DNA from: JBGPJM01 sp041485385
GTDB lineage: Bacteria; Planctomycetota; Phycisphaerae; Phycisphaerales; UBA1924
Direction of reading: 5' to 3'
Assembly (NCBI GenBank): GCA_041485385.1
Contig: JBGPJM010000199.1
Span: 1-9,242, forward strand
DNA length: 9,242 nt
The translations under genes were made by a program, and so were the position numbers. The notes beneath the pieces were generated by a model that was given only the letters and a program-made list of their open reading frames with translations, ran no database searches and was not told the origin of the DNA. Shown here piece after piece: positions 1-6,348 of the stretch (its first letter is position 1; every line of letters starts with the position of its first letter).

Positions 1-15
1 CTTCTTCCATTTCAC

Positions 16-94
16 GTCCCACCCCAACCAAGCCATCACTAACCACCACAACTCCCGACACCACAACCACTTACATCAAAAACACCCCAAAAAA
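16..94 (-). repeat. Left copy of the dispersed repeat element: conserved 73-bp tail
   Basis: Read on the minus strand, this tail nearly duplicates 8866-8938 at the other end of the window. Exact blocks are 61-88 against 8866-8893 (28 nt) and 16-33 against 8921-8938 (18 nt, GTCCCACCCCAACCAAGC on the plus strand). A 9-nt block GGAGTTGTG and a further TGAAATGG block also match. Both copies span 73 bp between the outer blocks with no net indel; only the middle varies. The tail directly adjoins the tandem array at 95-217. The copy may continue beyond position 1. No protein or known RNA family was recognised in it. Confidence 0.85.
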
Positions 95-217
95 GAACCT
101 CAAAAAACCCCCAAAAACCTCAAAAAACCTCGCCGAACCTCAAAAAACCCACCCCGAACCTCAAAAAACCCACCCCGAACCTCAAAAAACCCACCCCGAA
201 CCTCAAAAAACCTCGCC
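95..217 (-). repeat. 21-bp tandem repeat array, left
   Basis: About six units run in tandem with a 21-bp period. Three units are perfect and consecutive at 135-155, 156-176 and 177-197; each begins GAACCTCAAAAAAC and ends in CCACCCC. Degenerate units flank them at 95-115, about 115-134 and 198-217. On the minus strand the unit reads as T6-GAGGTTC blocks, as in the array at 8752-8864. There are no unique spacers, so this is not a CRISPR array. Because 21 is a multiple of three, one minus-strand frame stays open across it, giving a repeated FFEVRGG peptide, but nothing suggests it is translated. Confidence 0.9.
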
Positions 218-278
218 GAACCCAGCAGCCCCTTCCTCCCATTCTCACAGTCTCCCAATCCCCCAGTACCCTCCACCC

Positions 279-1787
279 ATGCCCCCCCCACCCCACATGT
301 CCCCCGCCGAGTTCCGCCAACGCGGCCACGAACTCATCGACTGGATCGCCTCCTACTGGGACCAGCTCCGCGCCACCCATCCCCCACATCCCACATCCGA
401 CATCCCGCATCCACCATCCCCCGTCCTCTCCCAGGTCAAACCCGGCGAGATCTTCAACTCCCTCCCCGCGCACGCCCCGGAGCACGCCGAAGGGTGGGAC
501 CAGATCCTCGCCGACTTCCAGCGCCTCGTCATGCCCGGCATCACCCACTGGCAGTCGCCCGCCTTCTTCGGCTACTTCTCCGCCAACGCCTCGGGCCCCG
601 CCGTCCTCGGCGAGCTCCTCTCCGCCGGCCTGGGCGTCCAGGGGATGCTCTGGACCACCAGCCCCGCCGCGACCGAGGTCGAGACCCGCATGCTCGACTG
701 GATGGCCCAGCTCATCGGCCTCCCCGCGCAGTTCCTCTCGGCGTCCCCCAACGGCGGCGGCGTCATCCAGGGAACCGCCAGCGAGAGCACCCTCATCGCC
801 ATGCTCGCGGCACGCCGCCGCGAGCAGGCAAAAGGCGGGACGAGGGAGGGGCGGCTGGTCGCCTACGCCTCCACCCAGGCCCACTCATCCGTCATCAAGG
901 GCGCAATGATCGCCGGCATCACCGATGGCCCCGAGGACCGCGTTGGCGTTCGCCTGATCGAGACCGGCGATTCGCTCGCGATGGACCCCGCCGCGCTGGA
1001 GCGAGCGATCCGCGAGGACCTGGCCGCCGGCCGCCGCCCCTTCTACATCTGCGCCACCGTCGGCACAACCTCCTCCACCGCGATCGATCCGCTCCCCGCC
1101 ATCGGCCGCATCGCCCGCGACCACGCCCTCTGGCTGCACGTGGACGCCGCGATGGCCGGCGCGGCCTGCATCTGCCCGGAATACCGCCATTTCCTCGCCG
1201 GCGTCGAGCTGGCCGACTCGGTCTGCTTCAACCCGCACAAGTCGCTGCTGACCAACTTCGACTGCGACCTGATGTGGACCAGCGACCGGGCCAGCCTGAT
1301 CCGGGCCCTGAGCGTCACACCGGAATACCTGCGAAACAAGGCCTCCGAGGGAGGGGGGGTGATCGACTACCGCGACTGGCAGATCCCCCTGGGCCGCCGC
1401 TTCCGCGCCCTCAAGCTCTGGTTCGTCGTGCGCCACTACGGGGCAGAAGGCCTCCGCGCCCACATCCGCGAGCACATGCGCCTGGCCGAGCTCTTCGAGG
1501 GGCTCCTGCGCACCGACGACCGCTTCGAGCTGGCCGCCCCCCGGACGATGAGCCTGGTCTGCTTCAAGCTGCGGGGCCAGGGAAAGCAAACCGACGACCG
1601 GAACCGCCGTCTCCTCGAATCCGTCAACGCCGCCGGCCGCATCTTCATCACGCACACGGTGCTGCCGCGAAAGGGGTACGTGCTGCGCCTGGCGATCGGC
1701 GGAACGTTCACCCAGGAACAGCATGTGCGCGGGGCGTGGGAGGTGCTGCGGGAGGCGGCGGAAGCAGAAGTGAAAAGTGAGAAGTGA
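279..1787 (+). CDS. PLP-dependent aromatic-L-amino-acid decarboxylase (group II, DDC/TDC-like)
   Basis: This 502-residue cytoplasmic enzyme should remove the alpha-carboxyl group of an aromatic amino acid (tyrosine, tryptophan or phenylalanine type) to give an arylamine and CO2. The exact substrate cannot be read from sequence. The PLP lysine is K321 in NPHKSLLTNFDCD. D289 in LHVDAA should contact the pyridine nitrogen and H202 in TQAHSSV should stack on the ring. Y350 in TPEYLRN matches the catalytic-loop tyrosine of animal DDC, which favours decarboxylation over the aldehyde-synthase variant. The stretch DYRDWQIPLGRRFRALKLWF is diagnostic of the family. Length is slightly above the usual 470-480 residues because codons 33-47 are a heptamer-repeat insert and the last six residues (EVKSEK) are repeat-encoded. 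The start at 279 has no Shine-Dalgarno; an in-frame ATG at 297 is the alternative. It is not clearly in an operon. Confidence 0.88.
   Translation: MPPPPHMSPAEFRQRGHELIDWIASYWDQLRATHPPHPTSDIPHPPSPVLSQVKPGEIFNSLPAHAPEHAEGWDQILADFQRLVMPGITHWQSPAFFGYFSANASGPAVLGELLSAGLGVQGMLWTTSPAATEVETRMLDWMAQLIGLPAQFLSASPNGGGVIQGTASESTLIAMLAARRREQAKGGTREGRLVAYASTQAHSSVIKGAMIAGITDGPEDRVGVRLIETGDSLAMDPAALERAIREDLAAGRRPFYICATVGTTSSTAIDPLPAIGRIARDHALWLHVDAAMAGAACICPEYRHFLAGVELADSVCFNPHKSLLTNFDCDLMWTSDRASLIRALSVTPEYLRNKASEGGGVIDYRDWQIPLGRRFRALKLWFVVRHYGAEGLRAHIREHMRLAELFEGLLRTDDRFELAAPRTMSLVCFKLRGQGKQTDDRNRRLLESVNAAGRIFITHTVLPRKGYVLRLAIGGTFTQEQHVRGAWEVLREAAEAEVKSEK
375..419 (+). repeat. Heptamer (CATCCNN) repeat inside the decarboxylase coding sequence
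   Basis: Successive CATCCNN heptamers (CATCCCC, CATCCCA, CATCCGA, CATCCCG, CATCCAC, CATCCCC) run through codons 33-47 and encode a Thr-His-Pro-rich peptide. It sits between the conserved helix ending in SYWDQLR and the conserved segment PVLSQVKPGEI, which are normally only a few residues apart in this family. The length keeps the reading frame. A 14-nt piece of the same repeat, CCCATCCCCCACAT, recurs near 6255-6268. Confidence 0.75.
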
Positions 1788-1798
1788 AACGTGAAAAG
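1768..1798 (+). repeat. GTGAAAA heptamer repeat overlapping the decarboxylase stop
   Basis: Four heptamers, AGTGAAA, AGTGAGA, AGTGAAA and CGTGAAA, lie in a row. They cover the last codons and the stop codon of the decarboxylase (TGA at 1785-1787). The same heptamer class is found in inverted orientation at 1861-1937 and in this orientation at 2543-2561. Confidence 0.85.
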
Positions 1799-1860
1799 AA
1801 GAAGCTGCGCGGCTGACCAACTGACCCTACCGACAAATGGCGGCGGTCCCCACGCCTCGC

Positions 1861-1937
1861 TTTTCACTTTTCGCTTTTCGCTTTTCACTTTCACTTCTTC
1901 ATCATCGCTTTTCACTTTTCACTTTTCGCTTTTCACT
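1861..1937 (-). repeat. TTTTCAC/TTTTCGC heptamer array between decarboxylase and lipoprotein genes
   Basis: About nine heptamers of the forms TTTTCAC and TTTTCGC occur in two blocks split by TTCTTCATCATCGC. They are the reverse complement of the repeat that closes the decarboxylase gene. The two blocks could therefore pair as a long imperfect stem around 1800-1860. Within this array, 1906-1924 (CGCTTTTCACTTTTCACTT) is a perfect inverted match to 2543-2561. A minus-strand reading would encode SEKRKVKSEK-type peptide, but no gene is supported here. Confidence 0.88.
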
Positions 1938-1961
1938 CCCTGCCCCAGATATGCTCCTCCC

Positions 1962-2555
1962 ATGCCCCGCGCCCTCCCGATGATCCTCCTCCCCCTCCTT
2001 CTGGCCGCGTGCTCCCGCCCAACGCAGACGACCCTCACGCTCCAGCCCGGCCAGTACGGCGTGGCCTTTGAAGCGGCCAAGCACGTGCTGCGCGACCAGC
2101 AGTTCGACATCGAACGGGTCGATGCGCGGGCCGGCGTCATCACCACCGCCCCGCACCCGACGGCCGGCCTGCTCACGCCGTGGGATACGCAGCAGACTTC
2201 GCTGGGCCAGGAGATCGAGGACGCGGTGCACAACCAGCAGCGCACGGTCCGCATCACCTTCGAGCCCCAGCAGCCCCCCGCGCCGAGCCCCGGAGCCGAG
2301 GCGCCGCCCCCGGACCTCACCGAGTTCCAGGCTCCGCTCACGATGCGCGTGCGGGTGATCCAGGACCGGCTCTACCGGCCGCTCTGGCGGATCGACACCA
2401 CCTCCATCCGCATCAGCACCCACGCCTTTGACCCCGACCTCGCACGCCGCCAGATGCAGCCGGAATACGCCGTGGCCATGTCGGAGGACCGCCAGCTCGC
2501 GGCCAGGATCACGCTGCGGATCAGCGAGCGGCTGGCGGAGGCAAGTGAAAAGTGA
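1962..2555 (+). CDS. Small predicted lipoprotein of unknown function
   Basis: The product has 197 residues. Residues 1-17 form a lipoprotein signal with hydrophobic core MILLPLLLAAC and acceptor cysteine C17, so the mature protein should be membrane-anchored in the envelope. The rest is soluble and of mixed alpha/beta character: residues 30-63 look like a helix and strand followed by GVITTAP, 84-101 a strand-rich segment, 102-119 a proline-rich linker, then strands at 124-153. I recognise no named domain. An in-frame open frame begins at 1791, but that extension is translated heptamer repeat, so ATG 1962 is chosen because it places the signal peptide at the N-terminus. No Shine-Dalgarno is visible. 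The last residues (SEK) and stop codon come from a GTGAAAA repeat. The gene converges on the HTH regulator with a 15-bp gap. Confidence 0.75.
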   Translation: MPRALPMILLPLLLAACSRPTQTTLTLQPGQYGVAFEAAKHVLRDQQFDIERVDARAGVITTAPHPTAGLLTPWDTQQTSLGQEIEDAVHNQQRTVRITFEPQQPPAPSPGAEAPPPDLTEFQAPLTMRVRVIQDRLYRPLWRIDTTSIRISTHAFDPDLARRQMQPEYAVAMSEDRQLAARITLRISERLAEASEK

Positions 2556-2561
2556 AAAGCG
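2543..2561 (+). repeat. GTGAAAA repeat at the end of the lipoprotein gene
   Basis: AAGTGAAAAGTGAAAAGCG overlaps the stop codon at 2553-2555. It is the exact 19-nt reverse complement of 1906-1924, so the lipoprotein gene is bracketed by an inverted pair about 620 bp apart. It also lies in the convergent junction with the regulator gene. It has no hairpin of its own. Confidence 0.85.
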
Positions 2562-2570
2562 TCGGGCTCG

Positions 2571-3467
2571 CTAGACCTCGCTGCCGCTGAGCACACCCGT
2601 CGACGACGCGGCCGACGAGCCCGGTTGCGACTGGATGTGCCCCAGCGCCCTGGCGATGAGCTCGCCGCGGCTGGACGCGTTGAGCTTGCGGTGCAGCGCC
2701 TTGACGTGGTCGTGCACCGTGTGCGGGCTGCGCTCCAGCTCGGTGGCGATCTCGCGCACCGACTTGCCCAGCAGCAGGTGCTGCAGGATCATCTGCTCGC
2801 GCGGCGTGAGCCACTGGTTGCCGTCGCTGGGGTTGGGCCCGATCGCCATGATCGCGCGCCGGGCCAAGAGGGGAAGAACGGCGCTCAGGATCTCCGGCTC
2901 CTGCCCGGTCGGCGTGGCGCCGTTGGTCAGGCCGATCTCGACCACGATCGCCCGCCCGACGACAGGGCCCGGAAGAGCGATCGTGCCCAGGAACAGCGCC
3001 CCCGGCGACGCGACCTCCCACCGGCGCCCCGGCGGGGTCTGCCGCCAGTTGTTCGGCAGGCCGAAGGTCACGGGCGAACCTGTACGTGCCACACCCGGCG
3101 TGCCGCGGCCCGGCGACCATCCCAGGTCCTTGGACTGCGCCAGGCCGGCGCGGAGAGTGGAGAGTGTCTGATCCGCAGGATCAAGGTAGACCGTGGAGGA
3201 CGCCGCCTGGGGACGGCCGATGGTCGTCGTAACCTGGGCCATGTAGGCGCCGGCAACTCCGGTGGCTTCCTGCCGGATGATTCTTCCCGATTCGTCGATC
3301 TGCGCGAGCATCACGATCACCGCCGTGGACTGCCCAAGGGGGAGCAGCGCCGCCGCGGCACGATCGCACCAGTTCTGAGTCGCGACGGCCGGGAGGGAGC
3401 ACAGTCCCTCGACGATCCTCGCGGTGGTCTCCAGCGCCTGCAGTCCGTTTCGCGCTTCCTCGCTCAT
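2571..3467 (-). CDS. LuxR/NarL-family helix-turn-helix transcriptional regulator
   Basis: The product has 298 residues. The C-terminus (about 219-275) is a typical GerE/LuxR HTH: LTPREQMILQHLLLGKSVRE opens the domain, the second helix runs through IATELERSPHTV, and HDHVKALHRKLNASSRGEL follows as recognition helix and dimer helix. The N-terminal 200 residues are of alpha/beta type (strands such as STAVIVMLAQI and GRAIVVEIGL) and may be a GAF/PAS-like sensor, but I do not recognise a specific domain. No phospho-acceptor receiver domain is evident, so it is not a classic response regulator. The start at 3467 is preferred over ATGs at 3479 and 3512 because GGAG lies 5 nt upstream. It is divergent from the FAD oxidoreductase gene, a natural candidate target. 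Its ligand is unknown. Confidence 0.85.
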   Translation of the reverse strand: MSEEARNGLQALETTARIVEGLCSLPAVATQNWCDRAAAALLPLGQSTAVIVMLAQIDESGRIIRQEATGVAGAYMAQVTTTIGRPQAASSTVYLDPADQTLSTLRAGLAQSKDLGWSPGRGTPGVARTGSPVTFGLPNNWRQTPPGRRWEVASPGALFLGTIALPGPVVGRAIVVEIGLTNGATPTGQEPEILSAVLPLLARRAIMAIGPNPSDGNQWLTPREQMILQHLLLGKSVREIATELERSPHTVHDHVKALHRKLNASSRGELIARALGHIQSQPGSSAASSTGVLSGSEV

Positions 3468-3654
3468 TGGGGTCTCCATCGCGCCCGAGTGCCCGCGTAC
3501 CCATCCTGGCACATGGCGAAAGGCAGGTGGTCATCCGCACTGCTACATCCCGGCCCTGCGAGCGAAGTAGGGCTTGCCTCAAGCGTGCTCGCCGGGCCGA
3601 CGTCGGCGGCGACATGGCCGGTTCCCGGGGGAGTGCGTCATGCAAATCCGGCCC

Positions 3655-3671
3655 GGTATCACGACGATACC
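3655..3671. promoter_or_regulatory. Candidate operator, GGTATC-N5-GATACC
   Basis: A perfect 6-bp inverted repeat with a 5-nt centre (GGTATCACGACGATACC) lies 188 bp upstream of the regulator start and about 300 bp upstream of the FAD gene. The size and symmetry suit a dimeric HTH protein, and the divergent regulator is the obvious candidate. A chance palindrome is possible in GC-rich DNA, although this one has AT-containing arms. Confidence 0.3.
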
Positions 3672-3858
3672 CCACTTTCGAGCAATGATCCAGACTAGGG
3701 GGTGAAGATGGGTTGTGGAATCTTTAATACAGGGGGGTTGTTCCGGCTGTGCCGACCATGTCGATCACCGATTCGGGCGGATTTACAAGTGTTCGGTTGC
3801 CGCCACGGCCTCCGTGGTCAATGCACCGGCGACAGGCGTCGGGGATCGGTAACGGAGC

Positions 3859-3887
3859 GTGTCATCCTCATTTCCGGTTGCTATTCT
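3859..3887 (+). promoter_or_regulatory. Weak sigma70-like promoter candidate for the FAD oxidoreductase
   Basis: GTGTCA at 3859-3864 (four of six matches to TTGACA) is followed after 17 nt by TATTCT at 3882-3887 (four of six matches to TATAAT). A start near 3894 would give a leader of about 70 nt before the ATG at 3967. The matches are modest, so this is only a candidate. Confidence 0.28.
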
Positions 3888-3966
3888 GTGGCCAGCTGAC
3901 GGGCTTTTTCCTGCGAACGACCACCGCCGGTGCTTCCCGCCCCACAATCGATGAGAAGAAGGCTTC

Positions 3967-5604
3967 ATGAGCATGGCTAAGGGACAGTACGCCCGCTCCA
4001 TACCGTCGCACCACGATCGCGAGCCTCGGATTGTGATCATCGGGACGGGGCCGACCGGGCTGGGCGCGGCGTACCGCCTGAAGGACCTCGGGTACCGGAA
4101 CTTCCGGGTGTACGAGCGACACCCGTATATCGGGGGGTTGGCACACAGCTTCGTGGACGACCAGGGCTTCACCTGGGACATCGGGGGGCACGTGATGTTC
4201 AGCCACTACAAGTACTATGACCAGTGCTTCGACAGGCTGATGGGGGACGAGTACAGCCTGATCGACCGCGAGAGCTGGGTCCGCATGTGCGGGACGTGGG
4301 TGCCGTACCCGTTCCAGAACAACGTGCGCTACCTGCCCAAGGAGGTCGCCTACGAGTGCCTGTCGGGGCTGATCAAGGCACAGACGGGGCAGGGGAAGGT
4401 CAAATCCGCGGCCCAGGCCCGAAACTTCGGTGAGTTCATCGACGCGGTGTTCGGCGAGGGGATCGCGCGCCACTTCATGCGCCCGTACAACTTCAAGGTG
4501 TGGGCGCATCCGCCGGAGATGATGAACAAGCAGTGGATAGGCGAGCGGGTGGCCGTCGTTGACATCGACCGAGCGCTGCGGAACGTTGTCCTCGGCCAGG
4601 ACGACTTCGGGTGGGGCCCCAACAACCGCTTCAAGTTCCCGCTGCGGGGCGGCACGGGCGAGTTCTACCGGCGCTTCGGCCCGGCGCTCGAGGGCCACAT
4701 CTCCCTGGGCATGGAGGTCGACTTCGTCAACGTCGACCGCAAGGAGGTCCACTTCAAGGGCGGCGAGATCGTCGGCTACGACGTGCTCATCACCGCCATG
4801 CCCCTGGACGTGCTCTGCCGCGACGTGCTGGCGGGCCAGGTGCCGCAGCGGATCCGGAAGACCGCGTCGCGTCTGCTGCACTCCGGGGGCCACATGGTGG
4901 GGATCGGCCTGGGGCACGACGGCGGGACGCCCTCGACCAAGAGCTGGATGTACTTCCCCGAGGACAACTGCCCGTTCTACCGCGCGACGTACCTGAGCAA
5001 CTACTCGCCCTTCATGACCCCCGACAAGGACCGGTACTACTCGCTGCTGTGCGAGGCCAGCTGCAGCGAGCACAAGCCCCTTGACGAGGCGACGATCGTC
5101 GAGGACACCATCCAAGGGCTGATCAACACGGGCATGCTCACCGAGCAGGACCGCCCGCGGATCGTCACCCGGTGGCACCATTTCGCGGAGTACAGCTACC
5201 CCACTCCTTCCGTGGACCGCGACGACATCCTCGCGGAGGTGATCCCCTGGCTCGAGGCCCGCGATGTGTACAGCCGTGGGCGCTTCGGCATGTGGAAGTA
5301 CGAGGTCTCCAACACCGACCACACGTTGATGCAGGGGGTGGAGCTCGTCAACCGCCTGGTCATGGGCGAGGCCGAGACCACCATCGGGATGGTGTACAAG
5401 GTCACCGAAGACGGCCGGCACGCCGCCGTGCACGAGCGGTCGGCGCTGGCGGGTTCGGGGGAGAAGCGACCCGCGCCCGGCGCCCCCACGCCGGCCGAGC
5501 ATGAGCCCGAGCCGAAGATCCGCGTTCGCTCGCGCCCCGTGGGCGACATCGAGGAAGCCGAACTCGCCGAGGAGGAACTGGGGATCACTCGCCCGCGCCA
5601 ATGA
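3967..5604 (+). CDS. FAD-dependent oxidoreductase, protoporphyrinogen oxidase/UDP-galactopyranose mutase-like
   Basis: The 545-residue protein opens with a Rossmann FAD-binding fold: IVIIGTGPTGLGAA (GxGxxG at 26-31), acidic E50 ending the second strand (VYERHPYIGG) and the GG pair at 56-57. WDIGGHVMFSHY (70-81) and WVPYPFQNN (111-119) are motifs of amine-oxidase-type flavoproteins that resemble protoporphyrinogen oxidase and UDP-galactopyranose mutase. A C-terminal HTLMQGVELVNRLVMGEAET segment likely closes the FAD site. The substrate is undetermined; relatives often sit among polysaccharide genes, but this window shows no glycosyltransferase. Residues 486-545 form a charged, proline-rich tail that looks dispensable for catalysis. 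GAAGG lies 4 nt before ATG 3967; ATG 3973 (10 nt) is also possible. The gene stands alone, divergent from the HTH regulator and convergent with the next lipoprotein gene across 28 bp. Confidence 0.85.
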   Translation: MSMAKGQYARSIPSHHDREPRIVIIGTGPTGLGAAYRLKDLGYRNFRVYERHPYIGGLAHSFVDDQGFTWDIGGHVMFSHYKYYDQCFDRLMGDEYSLIDRESWVRMCGTWVPYPFQNNVRYLPKEVAYECLSGLIKAQTGQGKVKSAAQARNFGEFIDAVFGEGIARHFMRPYNFKVWAHPPEMMNKQWIGERVAVVDIDRALRNVVLGQDDFGWGPNNRFKFPLRGGTGEFYRRFGPALEGHISLGMEVDFVNVDRKEVHFKGGEIVGYDVLITAMPLDVLCRDVLAGQVPQRIRKTASRLLHSGGHMVGIGLGHDGGTPSTKSWMYFPEDNCPFYRATYLSNYSPFMTPDKDRYYSLLCEASCSEHKPLDEATIVEDTIQGLINTGMLTEQDRPRIVTRWHHFAEYSYPTPSVDRDDILAEVIPWLEARDVYSRGRFGMWKYEVSNTDHTLMQGVELVNRLVMGEAETTIGMVYKVTEDGRHAAVHERSALAGSGEKRPAPGAPTPAEHEPEPKIRVRSRPVGDIEEAELAEEELGITRPRQ

Positions 5605-5632
5605 CCCGGCGGCACCACGGGCTCGGCCGGCT

Positions 5633-6244
5633 CTACCGGCGCGTCATCGCGCGGGAGATATCGTCGTACGCCTGCTGCGTCGGCCCGTCCAGGTCGCCCC
5701 GCGACCGAAGCCGCCGCAGCGCCTCGGCCCCCTCGCCCGAGTTGAACAGGATGTACGCCGCCAGCGCATCGTGGTTGATGTGCCTCCGCCAGAACGCCTC
5801 GGTCTGCCAGCGTTGGCCGCCGGCGAGCACGATCGTCCGCGCCTCGGCCATGTCCCCGCGCGTGTACGCCTTCTCCGCCCCCACCCCGGCCAAGGAGCCG
5901 ATGCGGATCCACATGATCTCGAACTCACCCTGCTGCGGCAGCTCGCGCTCGATCTGCTGAACCACGTCCAGCACCGCGCCCGCGAAGGCCGTCGCCCCCT
6001 CCGCGTCCGCATCCAGCCGCTCGAAGGCCAGGTTCAAACAGTCGTCCAGTTTGAGCTTCCTGGCCCGCCAGTCCGCGGCCATCGCCGTGGCCGTGGCGGC
6101 CCGGGCCGTCGCGGCCTGCTTGTAGTACCCCTCCAGGCGCGATTTGCGCGTCTGGCAGCCGGCCAGCGCGACCAGCATGCAGGCCATGCACCCGAGCACC
6201 CCCGCGCAAACCCTCCCTCTGGAAGTCCACCAGCCCGACACCAT
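5633..6244 (-). CDS. Predicted lipoprotein with TPR-like helices
   Basis: The product has 203 residues. An N-terminal basic stretch (SRGR) and a hydrophobic core end in the lipobox LAGC with acceptor C30, so the protein should be lipidated and face the periplasm. The remainder is alanine-rich and helical. Residues about 115-180 (GVGAEKAYTRGDMAEARTIV, then HDALAAYILFNSGEGAEALR) have the small-residue spacing of tetratricopeptide-like helical hairpins, suggesting protein-protein contact. This is a pattern judgement, not a recognised family. The frame is open upstream to 6445, but that part lacks gene character and would bury the signal peptide. Starts at 6244 and 6250 are about equally good; a GGGGGA precedes the latter by 8 nt. 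It is divergent from the proline-rich operon and convergent with the FAD gene. Confidence 0.72.
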   Translation of the reverse strand: MVSGWWTSRGRVCAGVLGCMACMLVALAGCQTRKSRLEGYYKQAATARAATATAMAADWRARKLKLDDCLNLAFERLDADAEGATAFAGAVLDVVQQIERELPQQGEFEIMWIRIGSLAGVGAEKAYTRGDMAEARTIVLAGGQRWQTEAFWRRHINHDALAAYILFNSGEGAEALRRLRSRGDLDGPTQQAYDDISRAMTRR

Positions 6245-6274
6245 GTCCATCTGGCCCATCCCCCACATACCGCC

Positions 6275-6293
6275 GCCACGTCCAGACGGTGGC
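6275..6293. promoter_or_regulatory. Imperfect palindrome in the divergent promoter region
   Basis: GCCACGTCCAGACGGTGGC is an inverted repeat with one bulged base and a 2-nt centre. It lies about 30 bp upstream of the minus-strand lipoprotein start and 60 bp upstream of the extended -10 element. It could be an operator shared by the two divergent units; no regulator can be assigned. Confidence 0.22.
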
Positions 6294-6348
6294 AACCACG
6301 ACGCCTTCCCGGACCATTGAAATCCGCGCCCCGGCCCGCGCCGACACC

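Larger units (their letters stand above)
3468..3966. other. Divergent 499-bp intergenic region with palindromes
   Basis: This region separates the HTH regulator from the FAD oxidoreductase. Short open frames cross it, but none has a convincing product or codon pattern. It contains three inverted repeats that could be protein-binding sites: GCCGACGTCGGC (3596-3607), GGTATC-N5-GATACC (3655-3671) and CCACGG-CCT-CCGTGG (3803-3817). It is locally less GC-rich around 3700-3730 (CTTTAATAC). The regulatory roles are inferred, not demonstrated. Confidence 0.6.

Noticed and set aside
95..217. CRISPR-like array of 21-bp repeats
   Set aside because: Units are directly adjacent with no unique spacers, there is no leader and no cas gene; it is a simple tandem array.
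100..884. Minus-strand open frames encoding repeated FFEVRGG/GFLRFGV peptides
   Set aside because: They arise because the 21-bp period keeps a frame open; one also runs antisense through the decarboxylase gene. No start signal or domain supports them.
1791..1961. Upstream extension of the small lipoprotein gene
   Set aside because: The extra 57 codons translate heptamer repeat and would bury the lipoprotein signal peptide that begins at 1962.
3708..3899. Small Cys/Arg-rich open frame with a G-rich sequence upstream of its ATG
   Set aside because: No recognisable product, and it lies across a probable regulatory region; the purine-rich site alone is not enough.
3868..5601. 577-residue minus-strand open frame antisense to the FAD enzyme
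   Set aside because: It mirrors a gene with clear flavoprotein motifs; its own translation has no recognisable domain and is the usual artefact of high third-position GC.
5626..5640. GCCGG-CTCTA-CCGGC hairpin as a terminator between convergent genes
   Set aside because: The stem is only 5 bp, has no T-run, and overlaps the lipoprotein stop codon; chance is likely in GC-rich DNA.
6317..6322. TTGAAA as a -35 box for the proline-rich operon
   Set aside because: The gap to the -10 candidate is 29 nt, far from the usual 16-18.
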